DNA from: Phycisphaerae bacterium
GTDB lineage: Bacteria > Planctomycetota > Phycisphaerae > Phycisphaerales > SM1A02
Assembly: GCA_002705085.1 (NCBI GenBank)
Contig: PAHO01000014.1
Span: 1-64,000, forward strand
Direction: 5' to 3'
Length of the DNA stretch: 64,000 bases
Shown: one piece after another, positions 35,549 to 43,702 of the stretch
Layout of the letters: each line of letters opens with the position of its first letter
Position numbering within the stretch: the stretch's first letter is position 1
Program-made: the position numbers and the translations under genes
Notes under the pieces: generated by a model
Databases searched by the model: none
What the model saw: the letters and a program-made list of their open reading frames with translations, nothing else
Told to the model about the DNA's origin: nothing

Positions 35549-36607
35549 ATGGCTGGAATTGCCGCCGGACGCCCCCCACTGCAGATTGGCTCCTTTCGCC
35601 CTCCCACCCGGGTGTTTCTCGCCCCAATGGCAGGTTTCACAGATCTTCCCTTCCGACGTCTGGTCCGCGAGTGCGGCGGGTGCGGCTTGGCCACAACCGA
35701 CCTGCTGAACTGTCGCTCCGTCCTTGCGGGTCATCCCACCGCCCTTCGACTGGCCGAGACCAATGACGCAGACAGCCCCGTAGGCATGCAGCTGTACGGC
35801 AACGACACCGATCCTTTGCCCGAAGCGGCCGATTGGGCAGTCGGCCGAGGCATCGATGTTCTGGACATCAACATGGGCTGCCCCGTCGACAAAGTGTGCA
35901 AAAAAAATGGTGGTTCCTTGTTGCTGTGCGACCCCGAACGCACCGTGCGGCTGGTCGAACGGATTCTGGCCGTCGTACGGGGTCGAGTTCCGGTCACGGC
36001 CAAATTGCGTTTGGGCTGGGACGATGATCAACTCACTGGCCCCAGATTGGCCCAGATGCTGGAATCGGTGGGCATCGCCGCCATCGCCATCCATGGCCGT
36101 ACCACCGAAATGAAATTTCGCGGTCAGGTTCGATTGGAAGGCATCGGTCAGGTGGTAGAAGCGGTTCGGAACATCCCCGTGCTGGGAAATGGCGACATCA
36201 ATTCTCCGAAAGATGCCGAACACATGATGCGGACCACCGGGTGCGATGGTGTCATGCTGGCCCGGGCAGCCACCCGCCAGCCCTGGCTGTTGTCAAGGAT
36301 CCACCAACTCTTGGAACATGGTGAAGACCCAGGCGAACTGGACCACCATGGCATGCTGAGAGTCATCCGCCGCCACGTGGAGTTGTGCCGGGAACACTGC
36401 GAAGAACGTCGTTCGCTCCATGTTCTGCGCAGCCGAATCTCTCGGTACGCACGGAGCCTTGGGCATGTCAAGCCGCTGAAAGAAGCATTCCGACTCGCCG
36501 AGCACACCGACGAAATGCTGGTGGCCATCAACGAGTGGCTGGAGCGACCGGCACCTCGGCGTCGGGATCAGCAATCGCAATCTTTGGCGTGTCCGTCGCA
36601 ACCATAA
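35549..36607 (+). CDS. tRNA-dihydrouridine synthase
   Basis: 352 residues. The FMN-dependent TIM barrel has [20 protein letters not shown] at the N-terminus, catalytic Cys111 in [11 protein letters not shown] and [17 protein letters not shown] in the C-half of the barrel; the helical C-domain follows. It reduces uridines in the tRNA D-loop and is DusB-like. Its last ~80 bp overlap a small gene on the other strand. It is divergent from dnaK. Confidence 0.95.
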   Translation: MAGIAAGRPPLQIGSFRPPTRVFLAPMAGFTDLPFRRLVRECGGCGLATTDLLNCRSVLAGHPTALRLAETNDADSPVGMQLYGNDTDPLPEAADWAVGRGIDVLDINMGCPVDKVCKKNGGSLLLCDPERTVRLVERILAVVRGRVPVTAKLRLGWDDDQLTGPRLAQMLESVGIAAIAIHGRTTEMKFRGQVRLEGIGQVVEAVRNIPVLGNGDINSPKDAEHMMRTTGCDGVMLARAATRQPWLLSRIHQLLEHGEDPGELDHHGMLRVIRRHVELCREHCEERRSLHVLRSRISRYARSLGHVKPLKEAFRLAEHTDEMLVAINEWLERPAPRRRDQQSQSLACPSQP

Positions 36608-36698
36608 GTCGGGCCCACAACAACAATCCCAAGACCAAAGCCGTACCGGCATGAGGCGCATGCCGCCAATTTTGGAAATGACGTCGCATCCGAACCAT
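36528..36698 (-). CDS. Small single-span membrane protein
   Basis: 56 residues: a basic N-terminus (MVRMRRHFQNWRHAPHAG), one hydrophobic segment ([16 protein letters not shown]) and a Pro/Ala-rich end. Its ATG overlaps the preceding gene's stop as TGATG, which argues for real, coupled translation, but the 3' half lies antisense to the dus C-terminus. Confidence 0.4.
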   Translation of the reverse strand: MVRMRRHFQNWRHAPHAGTALVLGLLLWARLMVATDTPKIAIADPDAEVPVAPATR

Positions 36699-37096
36699 CA
36701 TGGTTGATTCTCCGAGTGGATTCGCCAAGGCGAACCATTGGTTTGGAACTCAGCGAGACCGCCCCGAATCAACCGGGTAGAAAACGCCCGAACGTCCGTT
36801 TGAATTCGAATGCGTTCAGCGGTTCGGTCGCACTTCACCAGATCCAGGGTGCCAAAGTCGGTATCACATTCGAGTGACCAGATTTCGGGGAGCCCTAGGG
36901 GCTTCAACAACAAATCACCATCGGATTCTTGCCACACCCGTTCAATAGGACCAAGCTTGTGATGCAGTTCCGCGTGAAGAGGGGGCGCACCGGCGTGATC
37001 AGGGAGAGCAACGATCCCAACCGTAAACAAAGATCCCCCGACGGCCAAAAAGAGGGCCACGGCGGATTCAGTGATGCCTCGGCGATGAGTGGACAA
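36698..37096 (-). CDS. Small membrane-anchored protein of unknown function
   Basis: 132 residues from a TTG at 37096 with AAGGA about 8 nt upstream. One N-terminal hydrophobic segment (AVALFLAVGGSLFTVGIVAL) acts as a membrane anchor. The remainder is soluble, with ECDTDFGTLDLVKCD and a short C-terminal domain. It lies 190 bp downstream of the PilZ gene on the same strand. No family is recognised. Confidence 0.55.
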   Translation of the reverse strand: MSTHRRGITESAVALFLAVGGSLFTVGIVALPDHAGAPPLHAELHHKLGPIERVWQESDGDLLLKPLGLPEIWSLECDTDFGTLDLVKCDRTAERIRIQTDVRAFSTRLIRGGLAEFQTNGSPWRIHSENQP

Positions 37097-37287
37097 TGGT
37101 GCGTTCCTTGTGGAGACGCGCCGCCCGCGAATTCAGCGACCACTGCGGTCAGCCTCAGGAATCCGCGGGCGTGCGCTCCTTCCCATGCACCTTGCTGATC
37201 GGCCGAAGCGGGGTTCCACTTCTGGCTGATCCTGAGTAGAGCTGGTGCAGGCTGCTTAAGCCGACCAACCCCACCCAATTCGTTCGT

Positions 37288-37659
37288 TTATGCGGCTGAC
37301 AGAGCCGCGTCGAGTTCAAATCCCAAGCGATATTGCTGGTCACCAATTTGCTCACACCGCACCACTCGGCCCCGGCGAGCGAACATGTCAAACCCAGAAA
37401 AGCCCAAGGTCACGGTGGCACCAAGCGGGAGAGGCTGGGACGAGAAAGCCCCGAGGCCATGATCAGAACGGTCCGCCAGGGTCAGGGCATGGGTCACCCC
37501 AAAATGCTCAGGATCAAGCAAAAATGCGGTTGCACTCCCCAGAGCGTGATGCCGGGACTCCCGTCTTTGCTCAAATTGGAGCGAATCGCCCCTCGGAGCA
37601 GATCGCTCTGGCTGGGTAAATTCGATTTCTGCAGCAGGTCGGTAATTCAAGTCGGCCAT
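37288..37659 (-). CDS. PilZ domain protein, probable c-di-GMP receptor
   Basis: 123 residues. Both c-di-GMP-binding elements are visible: the RxxxR motif as RRESR and the D/NxSxxG motif as DRSDHG, with GRVVRCEQIGDQQYRLGFEL closing the barrel. ATG 37659 is preceded by GGAGG at 6 nt. As a stand-alone PilZ domain it likely acts as an adaptor; its position 1.2 kb from the polysaccharide operon suggests, but does not show, a link to exopolysaccharide control. Confidence 0.85.
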   Translation of the reverse strand: MADLNYRPAAEIEFTQPERSAPRGDSLQFEQRRESRHHALGSATAFLLDPEHFGVTHALTLADRSDHGLGAFSSQPLPLGATVTLGFSGFDMFARRGRVVRCEQIGDQQYRLGFELDAALSAA

Positions 37660-37766
37660 GGGAAACCTCCAAAAGCCCCATCGGCAAGCCCAGAGGCCAA
37701 CTGAATCGGAAGTTTCGCTTTGTGGGGAAGAATCCACCCCCGATCATGCCGATGATGGCATCACAG

Positions 37767-38849
37767 ATGGAACGATCCGCAGGAAACTACTCCGCTGGCC
37801 CCTCTCGCCTCCCCGACCGTGTTCGGTCCCTGGTGGCGGAGGATGTGTTGGAACTGGATGGCTCGGGTATCGGCTGCCTTGAGCACTCCCACCGGGGCAA
37901 GGCTTTTGACCGAGTGATCGCCCAAACCGAGACACTGGCCCGAAGCGTATTGAACGTCCCATCTGATTATTCAGTGCTGTTCCTGCAAGGCGGAGCCACC
38001 CAGCAGTTTGGCTTGATCCCCATGAACTTTTCGGGACAGACCCCATCTGCACAGACCAACACTGGAGTGTGGACCACCAAGGCCATCCGAGTTGCAGAAC
38101 AGTTTGGCCCCATCAACATTGTTTTCGACGGCTCCCAATCGCAATTCCGCACCTTGCCAAAGCCTAAAGATCTGCAGATCCCTGCGAATGCGTCCTTCCT
38201 TCACACCTGCGCCAACAACACTGTGATGGGAACGCAGTGGAAGGAACTTCCTCGGGCACCTGAAGGAGTCCCCCACATCTGTGACATGAGCAGTGAAATT
38301 GGCAGCCGAGTGTTGGATTGGGACACACTTGACATGGTGTACGCCGGCTGTCAGAAAAATTTAGGCGTCGCCGGCACGGTCCTGGCCATCATCAAGGATG
38401 ACCTTCTTTCTCAAAGCAACGGACCAAGCCCATTCAACTACCAAGAGCACGCTTCGGCTGGTTCACGACTGAACACGCCTCCGACGTTTGGCATTGTGGT
38501 GCTGCGTCGAATGCTGGAATGGATTCAAGAGCAGGGCGGGGTGCAAAGCATGGCACGGCGAGCCCAACAGCGTGCAGAACTGCTGTACAAAGCCATCGAG
38601 TCAACCAAGGGGTACTGGCAAGCTCATGCTTCAACCGAATGCCGAAGCCACATGAACATCACATGGCACGGACCATCGCCGGAAGCTGAATTGGAGTTTC
38701 TCGACCGGGCCGATCAACTTGGATTTTCAGGCCTCAAAGGACACCGGTCGGTTGGCGGCCTTAGGGCGTCGGTGTATAACGCGGCGGATGATGAGGCGTG
38801 CACAAAATTGGCGGAGTTGATTCAATCCAGCCCACTCGATTCCAAATAA
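37767..38849 (+). CDS. serC: Phosphoserine aminotransferase
   Basis: About 360 residues. It converts 3-phosphohydroxypyruvate and glutamate to phosphoserine with PLP. NYSAGPSRLPDRV matches the N-terminal (N/F)xSGPA motif, LFLQGGATQQFGLIPMN binds the cofactor phosphate, and the Schiff-base Lys is in YAGCQKNLGVAG. The exact start is uncertain: ATG 37767 aligns best, with in-frame ATGs at 37746-37758. Its 3' end overlaps the phosphatase gene by 28 bp. Confidence 0.93.
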   Translation: MERSAGNYSAGPSRLPDRVRSLVAEDVLELDGSGIGCLEHSHRGKAFDRVIAQTETLARSVLNVPSDYSVLFLQGGATQQFGLIPMNFSGQTPSAQTNTGVWTTKAIRVAEQFGPINIVFDGSQSQFRTLPKPKDLQIPANASFLHTCANNTVMGTQWKELPRAPEGVPHICDMSSEIGSRVLDWDTLDMVYAGCQKNLGVAGTVLAIIKDDLLSQSNGPSPFNYQEHASAGSRLNTPPTFGIVVLRRMLEWIQEQGGVQSMARRAQQRAELLYKAIESTKGYWQAHASTECRSHMNITWHGPSPEAELEFLDRADQLGFSGLKGHRSVGGLRASVYNAADDEACTKLAELIQSSPLDSK

Positions 38850-39289
38850 TCAAGCAAGGCCAAGGTCGCAGCGTCAACCAAATCCAAAACCAAATCAAAA
38901 GCCTCTCCCCCGTCGTAATAGGGGTCAGGAACTTCGGTCCTTGAAGTCTCGGGATGAAATTCCAACAAACATCGGACACGATCGGCGTCGACCCAGGACA
39001 ACTCAGTCACGTCCCGCAGATTGTCTTGATCCATCACCACGATCAAGTCGGCGTTGGCATCGGATGGGGCAATCTGTCTGGCTTGTGAATTGATTTGAAT
39101 ACCACGGGCCTGAGAGGCCGATCTCATTCGGGCATCAGCCGGCTCGCCAGCATGCCAGCCTCCGGTGCCCGCAGAATCAATACGAAAGGAATGGTCCAGG
39201 CCACGTTCCCGAACGTGATGGCGAAAGTAAGCCTCCGCCGCCGGAGAGCGACAGATGTTTCCCAAACACACAAAAAGGATATTTGGCAT
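38822..39289 (-). CDS. Low-molecular-weight protein tyrosine phosphatase
   Basis: 155 residues. The P-loop CLGNICRS (Cys-X5-Arg-Ser) at the N-terminus and the acid residue in VPDPYYDG are complete, so it should be active. In capsule operons such Wzb/Etp-type enzymes dephosphorylate the BY-kinase Wzc. It is the last gene of the operon that starts at 51865, and its start codon overlaps the previous stop by TGATG. Confidence 0.93.
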   Translation of the reverse strand: MPNILFVCLGNICRSPAAEAYFRHHVRERGLDHSFRIDSAGTGGWHAGEPADARMRSASQARGIQINSQARQIAPSDANADLIVVMDQDNLRDVTELSWVDADRVRCLLEFHPETSRTEVPDPYYDGGEAFDLVLDLVDAATLALLDYLESSGLD

Positions 39290-40527
39290 CAGTCAACCGG
39301 TTGGGAAAAAGCGCGACGTCGGGCCACTTTGATGGCATAAGTCACAATCGAGCAGAAGACCACCAGTGCCCCGGCGTAGACAACTCGACCCCGCAGCTCG
39401 GTCGAAACATCAAGCCAGGCCAACATCACACCCAAGGTGGCGAAAAAAGCAGCGATGGCGTACAGCGTGAAGACCGCGGGCTTGACGCCGCCCAGTGCCC
39501 GCTTCAACTGGTGATGGATGTGGTCAGAGTCCGGGTCGCTCATACGTTTCCCGGACAACCTCCTACGAACGATCGCCATGAATGTGTCCAAGATCGGCAC
39601 CGTGAACACCATCAGTCCCGCCAAGACCACATGGGTTTGCCCACGGTCGCCCAGCATGAGAATGATGGAAACCACCAGATAGCCCAACATCAAACTGCCC
39701 GCGTCGCCAAGGAAGATGTTCGCGGGATTGAAATTGTGAGGCAGGAAACCAAGGATCGCGCCAAGTCCAACGACAGCAAGGACAATCCTGGCGACCGCCA
39801 GAGACTGCGGTGCTTCCACGGAGTCACCACCCACTTCGGGGAGCAACATCATGCCGATCAAGGTCAAGCCCACCAGAGCGATCCCGGTGACCCCAGACAG
39901 CAAACCATCCAGGCCATCGATCAAATTGGCGGCATTGCAACCCCCAAGTACCATGACCGCGACCAGACCCGTACCAATGATGTTGTACACGTGGGAACTT
40001 AAAACCCAGTCCACCCCTGGGAAAAAGAACAGTTGGGTATCGCCGGCACCCAGCAAAGGACTCAATACACCTGCAGCCACCTGAACACCAACATTCTCAA
40101 CTGCTAATGCTGCGGCAGCCATCATCTGACCGGCAATTTTGAGTCTCGGATCCCAACCAAACATGTCATCACCGACCCCGGTAATGAAAATCACAATCAA
40201 GCCAAAGACCACCGAAATGGGAACTGGACGGTACTGGTCAAGGGGTGCCTCAACGAATGCCGCGGAAAGAACACCTGCCATGATGCCGATGAACACCGCG
40301 AGGCCCCCCAAATAGGCAATGGGCTCATTATGAATTTTTCGGCCACCGGGCTGGTCGACCACCCCCAAAGCAATGGCGAGCTTGCGAACCAACGGCGTGA
40401 CCAAAAGGGTCATGATGAAGGCCACAAAAAAGGATGGGGCAAACGCATTCAACAATTCAATGATGTCGACTGGGTCAACGGTGCCGGCAATGCCCTGATC
40501 TTCGATCGTAGGTTCAACTTGATTCAC
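39289..40527 (-). CDS. WecA/TagO-like undecaprenyl-phosphate glycosyl-1-phosphate transferase
   Basis: 412 residues with about 11 membrane segments. Signatures of the polyprenyl-phosphate HexNAc-1-P transferase family are DQPGGRKIHNEPIAYLGG, NLIDGLDGLLSGVTG (catalytic Asp), NPANIFLGDAGSLMLGY and the HIHHQL loop. It probably primes polysaccharide synthesis by loading the first sugar phosphate on undecaprenyl phosphate. It is coupled to both neighbours (ATGA, TGATG). Confidence 0.92.
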   Translation of the reverse strand: MNQVEPTIEDQGIAGTVDPVDIIELLNAFAPSFFVAFIMTLLVTPLVRKLAIALGVVDQPGGRKIHNEPIAYLGGLAVFIGIMAGVLSAAFVEAPLDQYRPVPISVVFGLIVIFITGVGDDMFGWDPRLKIAGQMMAAAALAVENVGVQVAAGVLSPLLGAGDTQLFFFPGVDWVLSSHVYNIIGTGLVAVMVLGGCNAANLIDGLDGLLSGVTGIALVGLTLIGMMLLPEVGGDSVEAPQSLAVARIVLAVVGLGAILGFLPHNFNPANIFLGDAGSLMLGYLVVSIILMLGDRGQTHVVLAGLMVFTVPILDTFMAIVRRRLSGKRMSDPDSDHIHHQLKRALGGVKPAVFTLYAIAAFFATLGVMLAWLDVSTELRGRVVYAGALVVFCSIVTYAIKVARRRAFSQPVD

Positions 40528-41489
40528 AATCTGGCCTCCGTGCGAATGGCTTCAGCGAGATCCCGGATCGTCTCAGCGAGGGGACGTGTGGGTGGCAAGG
40601 AAGCCAATGTACGGACTCGAGTGAGATCCGGAATTCGCTCCTGAAGATCTTGAAAGCCATGACCCCATACCTCGTCGTATGGCGTGACTTTGATCGATGA
40701 CTTTGATTCAAGGACGTCACGGACCAATTCAGCCAACTCCAAAATAGAGATTGGTTGATCGTGGCCAAGATTCACCGGCATCCCACGGGCCTCAACCGTG
40801 CGGAGGAGCTGGGGAAGAGCACCAACCACGTCTCGAACATCGGCAAAGCATCGTTTTTGGCGTCCATCACCGTGAACTTCAATCGTGGATCCGTCCAAGG
40901 CCGCTCGCACAAATCTCGGCAGGACCATGCCCCACTCGCCACGTTGCCTCGGGCCAACGGTATTGAAGAATCGGATCACAACCGAGGGCAACTGTTGTTC
41001 AAGAGCAAAGGCCAAGTGCTCATCAACCGCTTTACTGTGTGCATAGGACCAACGCGCGACGGTGGTTGGTCCGTAGACCGAATCATCGGTTTCACGGAAA
41101 GGCCGTCCCTGTCCCACTCCATACACCTCGCTGGTGCTGGCCAGAACGGTCGGGGTTGAAGACTTCGCCAAGAACCGAAGCAAACCAGCGGTCTCAACCA
41201 CATTGTTGATGATGGTTCCGAATGGGTCTTCGACAACTTTTCGCACGCCAACTGAGGCAGCGAGGTGATACGCCTCATGAAAGGACTCAACTGGTTCATT
41301 GGCCAGCCACTGATCGACCGTGGCTGGAACCAGTTCTACGTCAGGATGGTCAGGGACTTGATGCTGCAGACCTGTGGAGAGATCGTCAACAACAAGGATC
41401 GAATGACCTTGGTCCAACAGGTGCTCGACGAGATGGGATCCAATGAATCCAGCACCTCCGGTGACAAGGACTCGGGACACGTTGCTCAA
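40524..41489 (-). CDS. NAD-dependent nucleotide-sugar epimerase/dehydratase
   Basis: 321 residues, extended SDR. The Rossmann motif GGAGFIGSHLVEHL at the N-terminus and catalytic YAHSK (YxxxK) are present. RFFNTVGPRQRGEWGMVLPR and the C-terminal half resemble UDP-glucuronate decarboxylase and GDP-mannose/UDP-glucose epimerase-type enzymes. The exact sugar cannot be told. It lies between the Wzc-like and WecA-like genes, so it likely supplies a sugar for the polymer. Confidence 0.9.
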   Translation of the reverse strand: MSNVSRVLVTGGAGFIGSHLVEHLLDQGHSILVVDDLSTGLQHQVPDHPDVELVPATVDQWLANEPVESFHEAYHLAASVGVRKVVEDPFGTIINNVVETAGLLRFLAKSSTPTVLASTSEVYGVGQGRPFRETDDSVYGPTTVARWSYAHSKAVDEHLAFALEQQLPSVVIRFFNTVGPRQRGEWGMVLPRFVRAALDGSTIEVHGDGRQKRCFADVRDVVGALPQLLRTVEARGMPVNLGHDQPISILELAELVRDVLESKSSIKVTPYDEVWGHGFQDLQERIPDLTRVRTLASLPPTRPLAETIRDLAEAIRTEARL

Positions 41490-43663
41490 GCCACCTCTGA
41501 ATAGTCCCGCATGATGCGGAAATTCTTCTTGAAGTATCCACCGGACTCGGTGCGGGCTTGGTTGAGAATCACGCCGAAGACGTCGGTGCCAGCTTGCTTG
41601 ACCGCGTTGGCGAGGCGAATCAGAAGACCTCGGTCATCATGTCCGGCACGTACCACCAAAACCGCGCCATCAGCTTTGGATGCGATAGTTACAGCGTCAC
41701 CCGCCGCCAAGGCAGGCGGTGCGTCAAACAGAACCAAATCCCACTGTTCACGAGCATGGCTGAGCAGCTCCTCCATCATGGGAGAACCAAGCCGATCGAC
41801 CACCCTCGAGCTCTCGGTACCCGCGCCCACCAAATCGAAGCCCGCTTCAGTTCGGATGGCAACACTCGAAAGGTCGCCGGCTCCCCCCAGCACATCACCC
41901 AAACCACTCACGCCATCAGCCAGACCAAGTTGCTGCGCTAGGCCGGGGCGACGGAAGTCTCCATCAACCACCAAAACCTTCCGCCCCGCCGCGGCGGCCG
42001 AGGCCGCGATGTTCAAAACAGTTCCGGTGCATCCGGTGTCGGGAGAACACGGGAAGAAGACGACCACTCGGCGTTCGGTAGGAGCACATTTACGAGCCAA
42101 TTGGGTCCAAGTCTGCCGCAGAGACTCCGCGACCACACTCTGGCCAAATTCCAATACCGCCGACTCAAAAACAGTGCAGCCATCGGGATCTTCCTCAAGA
42201 TGAGGAACGACTCCAAGCGTGCGCAACCCAGGAACCAAGGAAAGATCCTTAACACCGTTGATTCTCTGATCAGTAAATTCACGCAAGAACACGATTGCCG
42301 CCACCAGTCCGGTGACCAGAAGGAAGCCAGCGGGAATCACCAACTCAGGCTTTGGGAACGCCTTTTCTCGAGGAAGCGTCGCGGTTCGCGCGAGTGAGAC
42401 CAGCCGAGCGTCGTCGCGTGACCGAAACAGCTTCAAATCGCGAACAAGTTGATCTTCACCATCGCGTTTGCGCTCGAGGTAATCCCGTCGATTTTTAATG
42501 TTCTCAATTCGGCTGAGGTCCGCAGCCTGAGATTGCAGTGATTGAACCTTCTCGGCATATTCATCTTGCAAAGACTGGGTGGCCGCTTGCGTCTGCTCAA
42601 GTATCCGCATCGATTGACGAATATCAGCCCGCAAGTTTCGAAGCACAATCTCTTCACGACGCTCATTCAACGCCGCTTCCGCGGAGTCGAGTCTCTGCTC
42701 AGCCCTCTGAATGATGGGGCTGTATGGGTCCAAGTACTGCAACCGCAAAAAGCTCAAATCCCTTTTTGCCGATTCCACCGTCTGAACATGAATCGATACC
42801 GATGGGTCGACTTCGGCCGTCCGAATATCATCTTCGTCATAGGACAAAGTGCCATCCAACTTCTGCTGTGACTGGGCCACTTGGGTTTGCAAACTTTCCG
42901 CGGCTTGACGATTGGTGTAGATCCGATCCGTCAACTGCTGGGCAGCAATCAGCTCCGGGCTGTAACGCGGGTCCTCCAACGAGGAGACCCCATTGGCGGT
43001 AATGAAGTTTTCCAATTCACCACTGATGTCATCAATCTCGCGCTTCGTGTCAGCAAACTCCGTGCTAAAAAGCCGGTCAATTGATTTCGCTCGGCTCTCT
43101 TCTAAACTCTGGGTGCTTTCGAGATAAGCATCCGAAAGAGCGGCCACGATGGCCTGCGCATCTTCACGGGTTGCGGTAGCAAAGCTGATCCGGAATAGTG
43201 CCGTCTTTGGGACCGGGGATCGGACCAAATCCTCTTCGAGTTCATCAACGGCCTCTTCGATCCGAGGCCCGTCCTCATCAACGTACTGGCTGGTAAACCA
43301 CTCTGATCTTTGAACCGCACGAGTGCGAACAGCCGCTTTGAGCACTTCACGATCCATCAATCTCGACAATTCGGTGTTTGCTCGTCGTTCGATATCATCG
43401 TCATCCAACTCTTTGGCCGCACCAATTTCGGTAGCGTCCTGAAGGCCGGAACGAATTTCAAACAAGGCTTCGGAACGGTATGCGGGGAAGAAGATCGACA
43501 GAGCGACATAGGAAACGCCACCGACGCCTACACCAAGAAGTCCTGAGAAGACCAGCAGAAGCAAATGCTTCCTGAGGATGCGAATCGGATCGACAGAAAC
43601 GCCCGCTTCTCCCGAAGAAGGTGCGGCAAGCAGTTCCTCAGACCTTTGTTCTGTCGATTGCAT
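41486..43663 (-). CDS. Wzc-like polysaccharide co-polymerase with degenerate BY-kinase domain
   Basis: 725 residues. Wzz-type chain-length domain with TM1 near residues 33-57 (HLLLLVFSGLLGVGVGGVSY), a long periplasmic coiled coil, and TM2 near 455-475. The cytoplasmic P-loop domain (~510-725) has Walker A' VLVVDGDFRRP (Asp567) and Walker B LVLFDAPP (Asp647). The Walker A loop reads SPDTGCTGT, with Cys545 where the BY-kinase Lys should be. The tail has two Tyr (710, 721), not a Tyr cluster. It likely still controls polymer length and export, but kinase activity is doubtful. Confidence 0.9.
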   Translation of the reverse strand: MQSTEQRSEELLAAPSSGEAGVSVDPIRILRKHLLLLVFSGLLGVGVGGVSYVALSIFFPAYRSEALFEIRSGLQDATEIGAAKELDDDDIERRANTELSRLMDREVLKAAVRTRAVQRSEWFTSQYVDEDGPRIEEAVDELEEDLVRSPVPKTALFRISFATATREDAQAIVAALSDAYLESTQSLEESRAKSIDRLFSTEFADTKREIDDISGELENFITANGVSSLEDPRYSPELIAAQQLTDRIYTNRQAAESLQTQVAQSQQKLDGTLSYDEDDIRTAEVDPSVSIHVQTVESAKRDLSFLRLQYLDPYSPIIQRAEQRLDSAEAALNERREEIVLRNLRADIRQSMRILEQTQAATQSLQDEYAEKVQSLQSQAADLSRIENIKNRRDYLERKRDGEDQLVRDLKLFRSRDDARLVSLARTATLPREKAFPKPELVIPAGFLLVTGLVAAIVFLREFTDQRINGVKDLSLVPGLRTLGVVPHLEEDPDGCTVFESAVLEFGQSVVAESLRQTWTQLARKCAPTERRVVVFFPCSPDTGCTGTVLNIAASAAAAGRKVLVVDGDFRRPGLAQQLGLADGVSGLGDVLGGAGDLSSVAIRTEAGFDLVGAGTESSRVVDRLGSPMMEELLSHAREQWDLVLFDAPPALAAGDAVTIASKADGAVLVVRAGHDDRGLLIRLANAVKQAGTDVFGVILNQARTESGGYFKKNFRIMRDYSEVA

Positions 43664-43702
43664 ACTTGTCTCCTATCGGCCCAATGGGGCAATGGACTCG
43701 CA

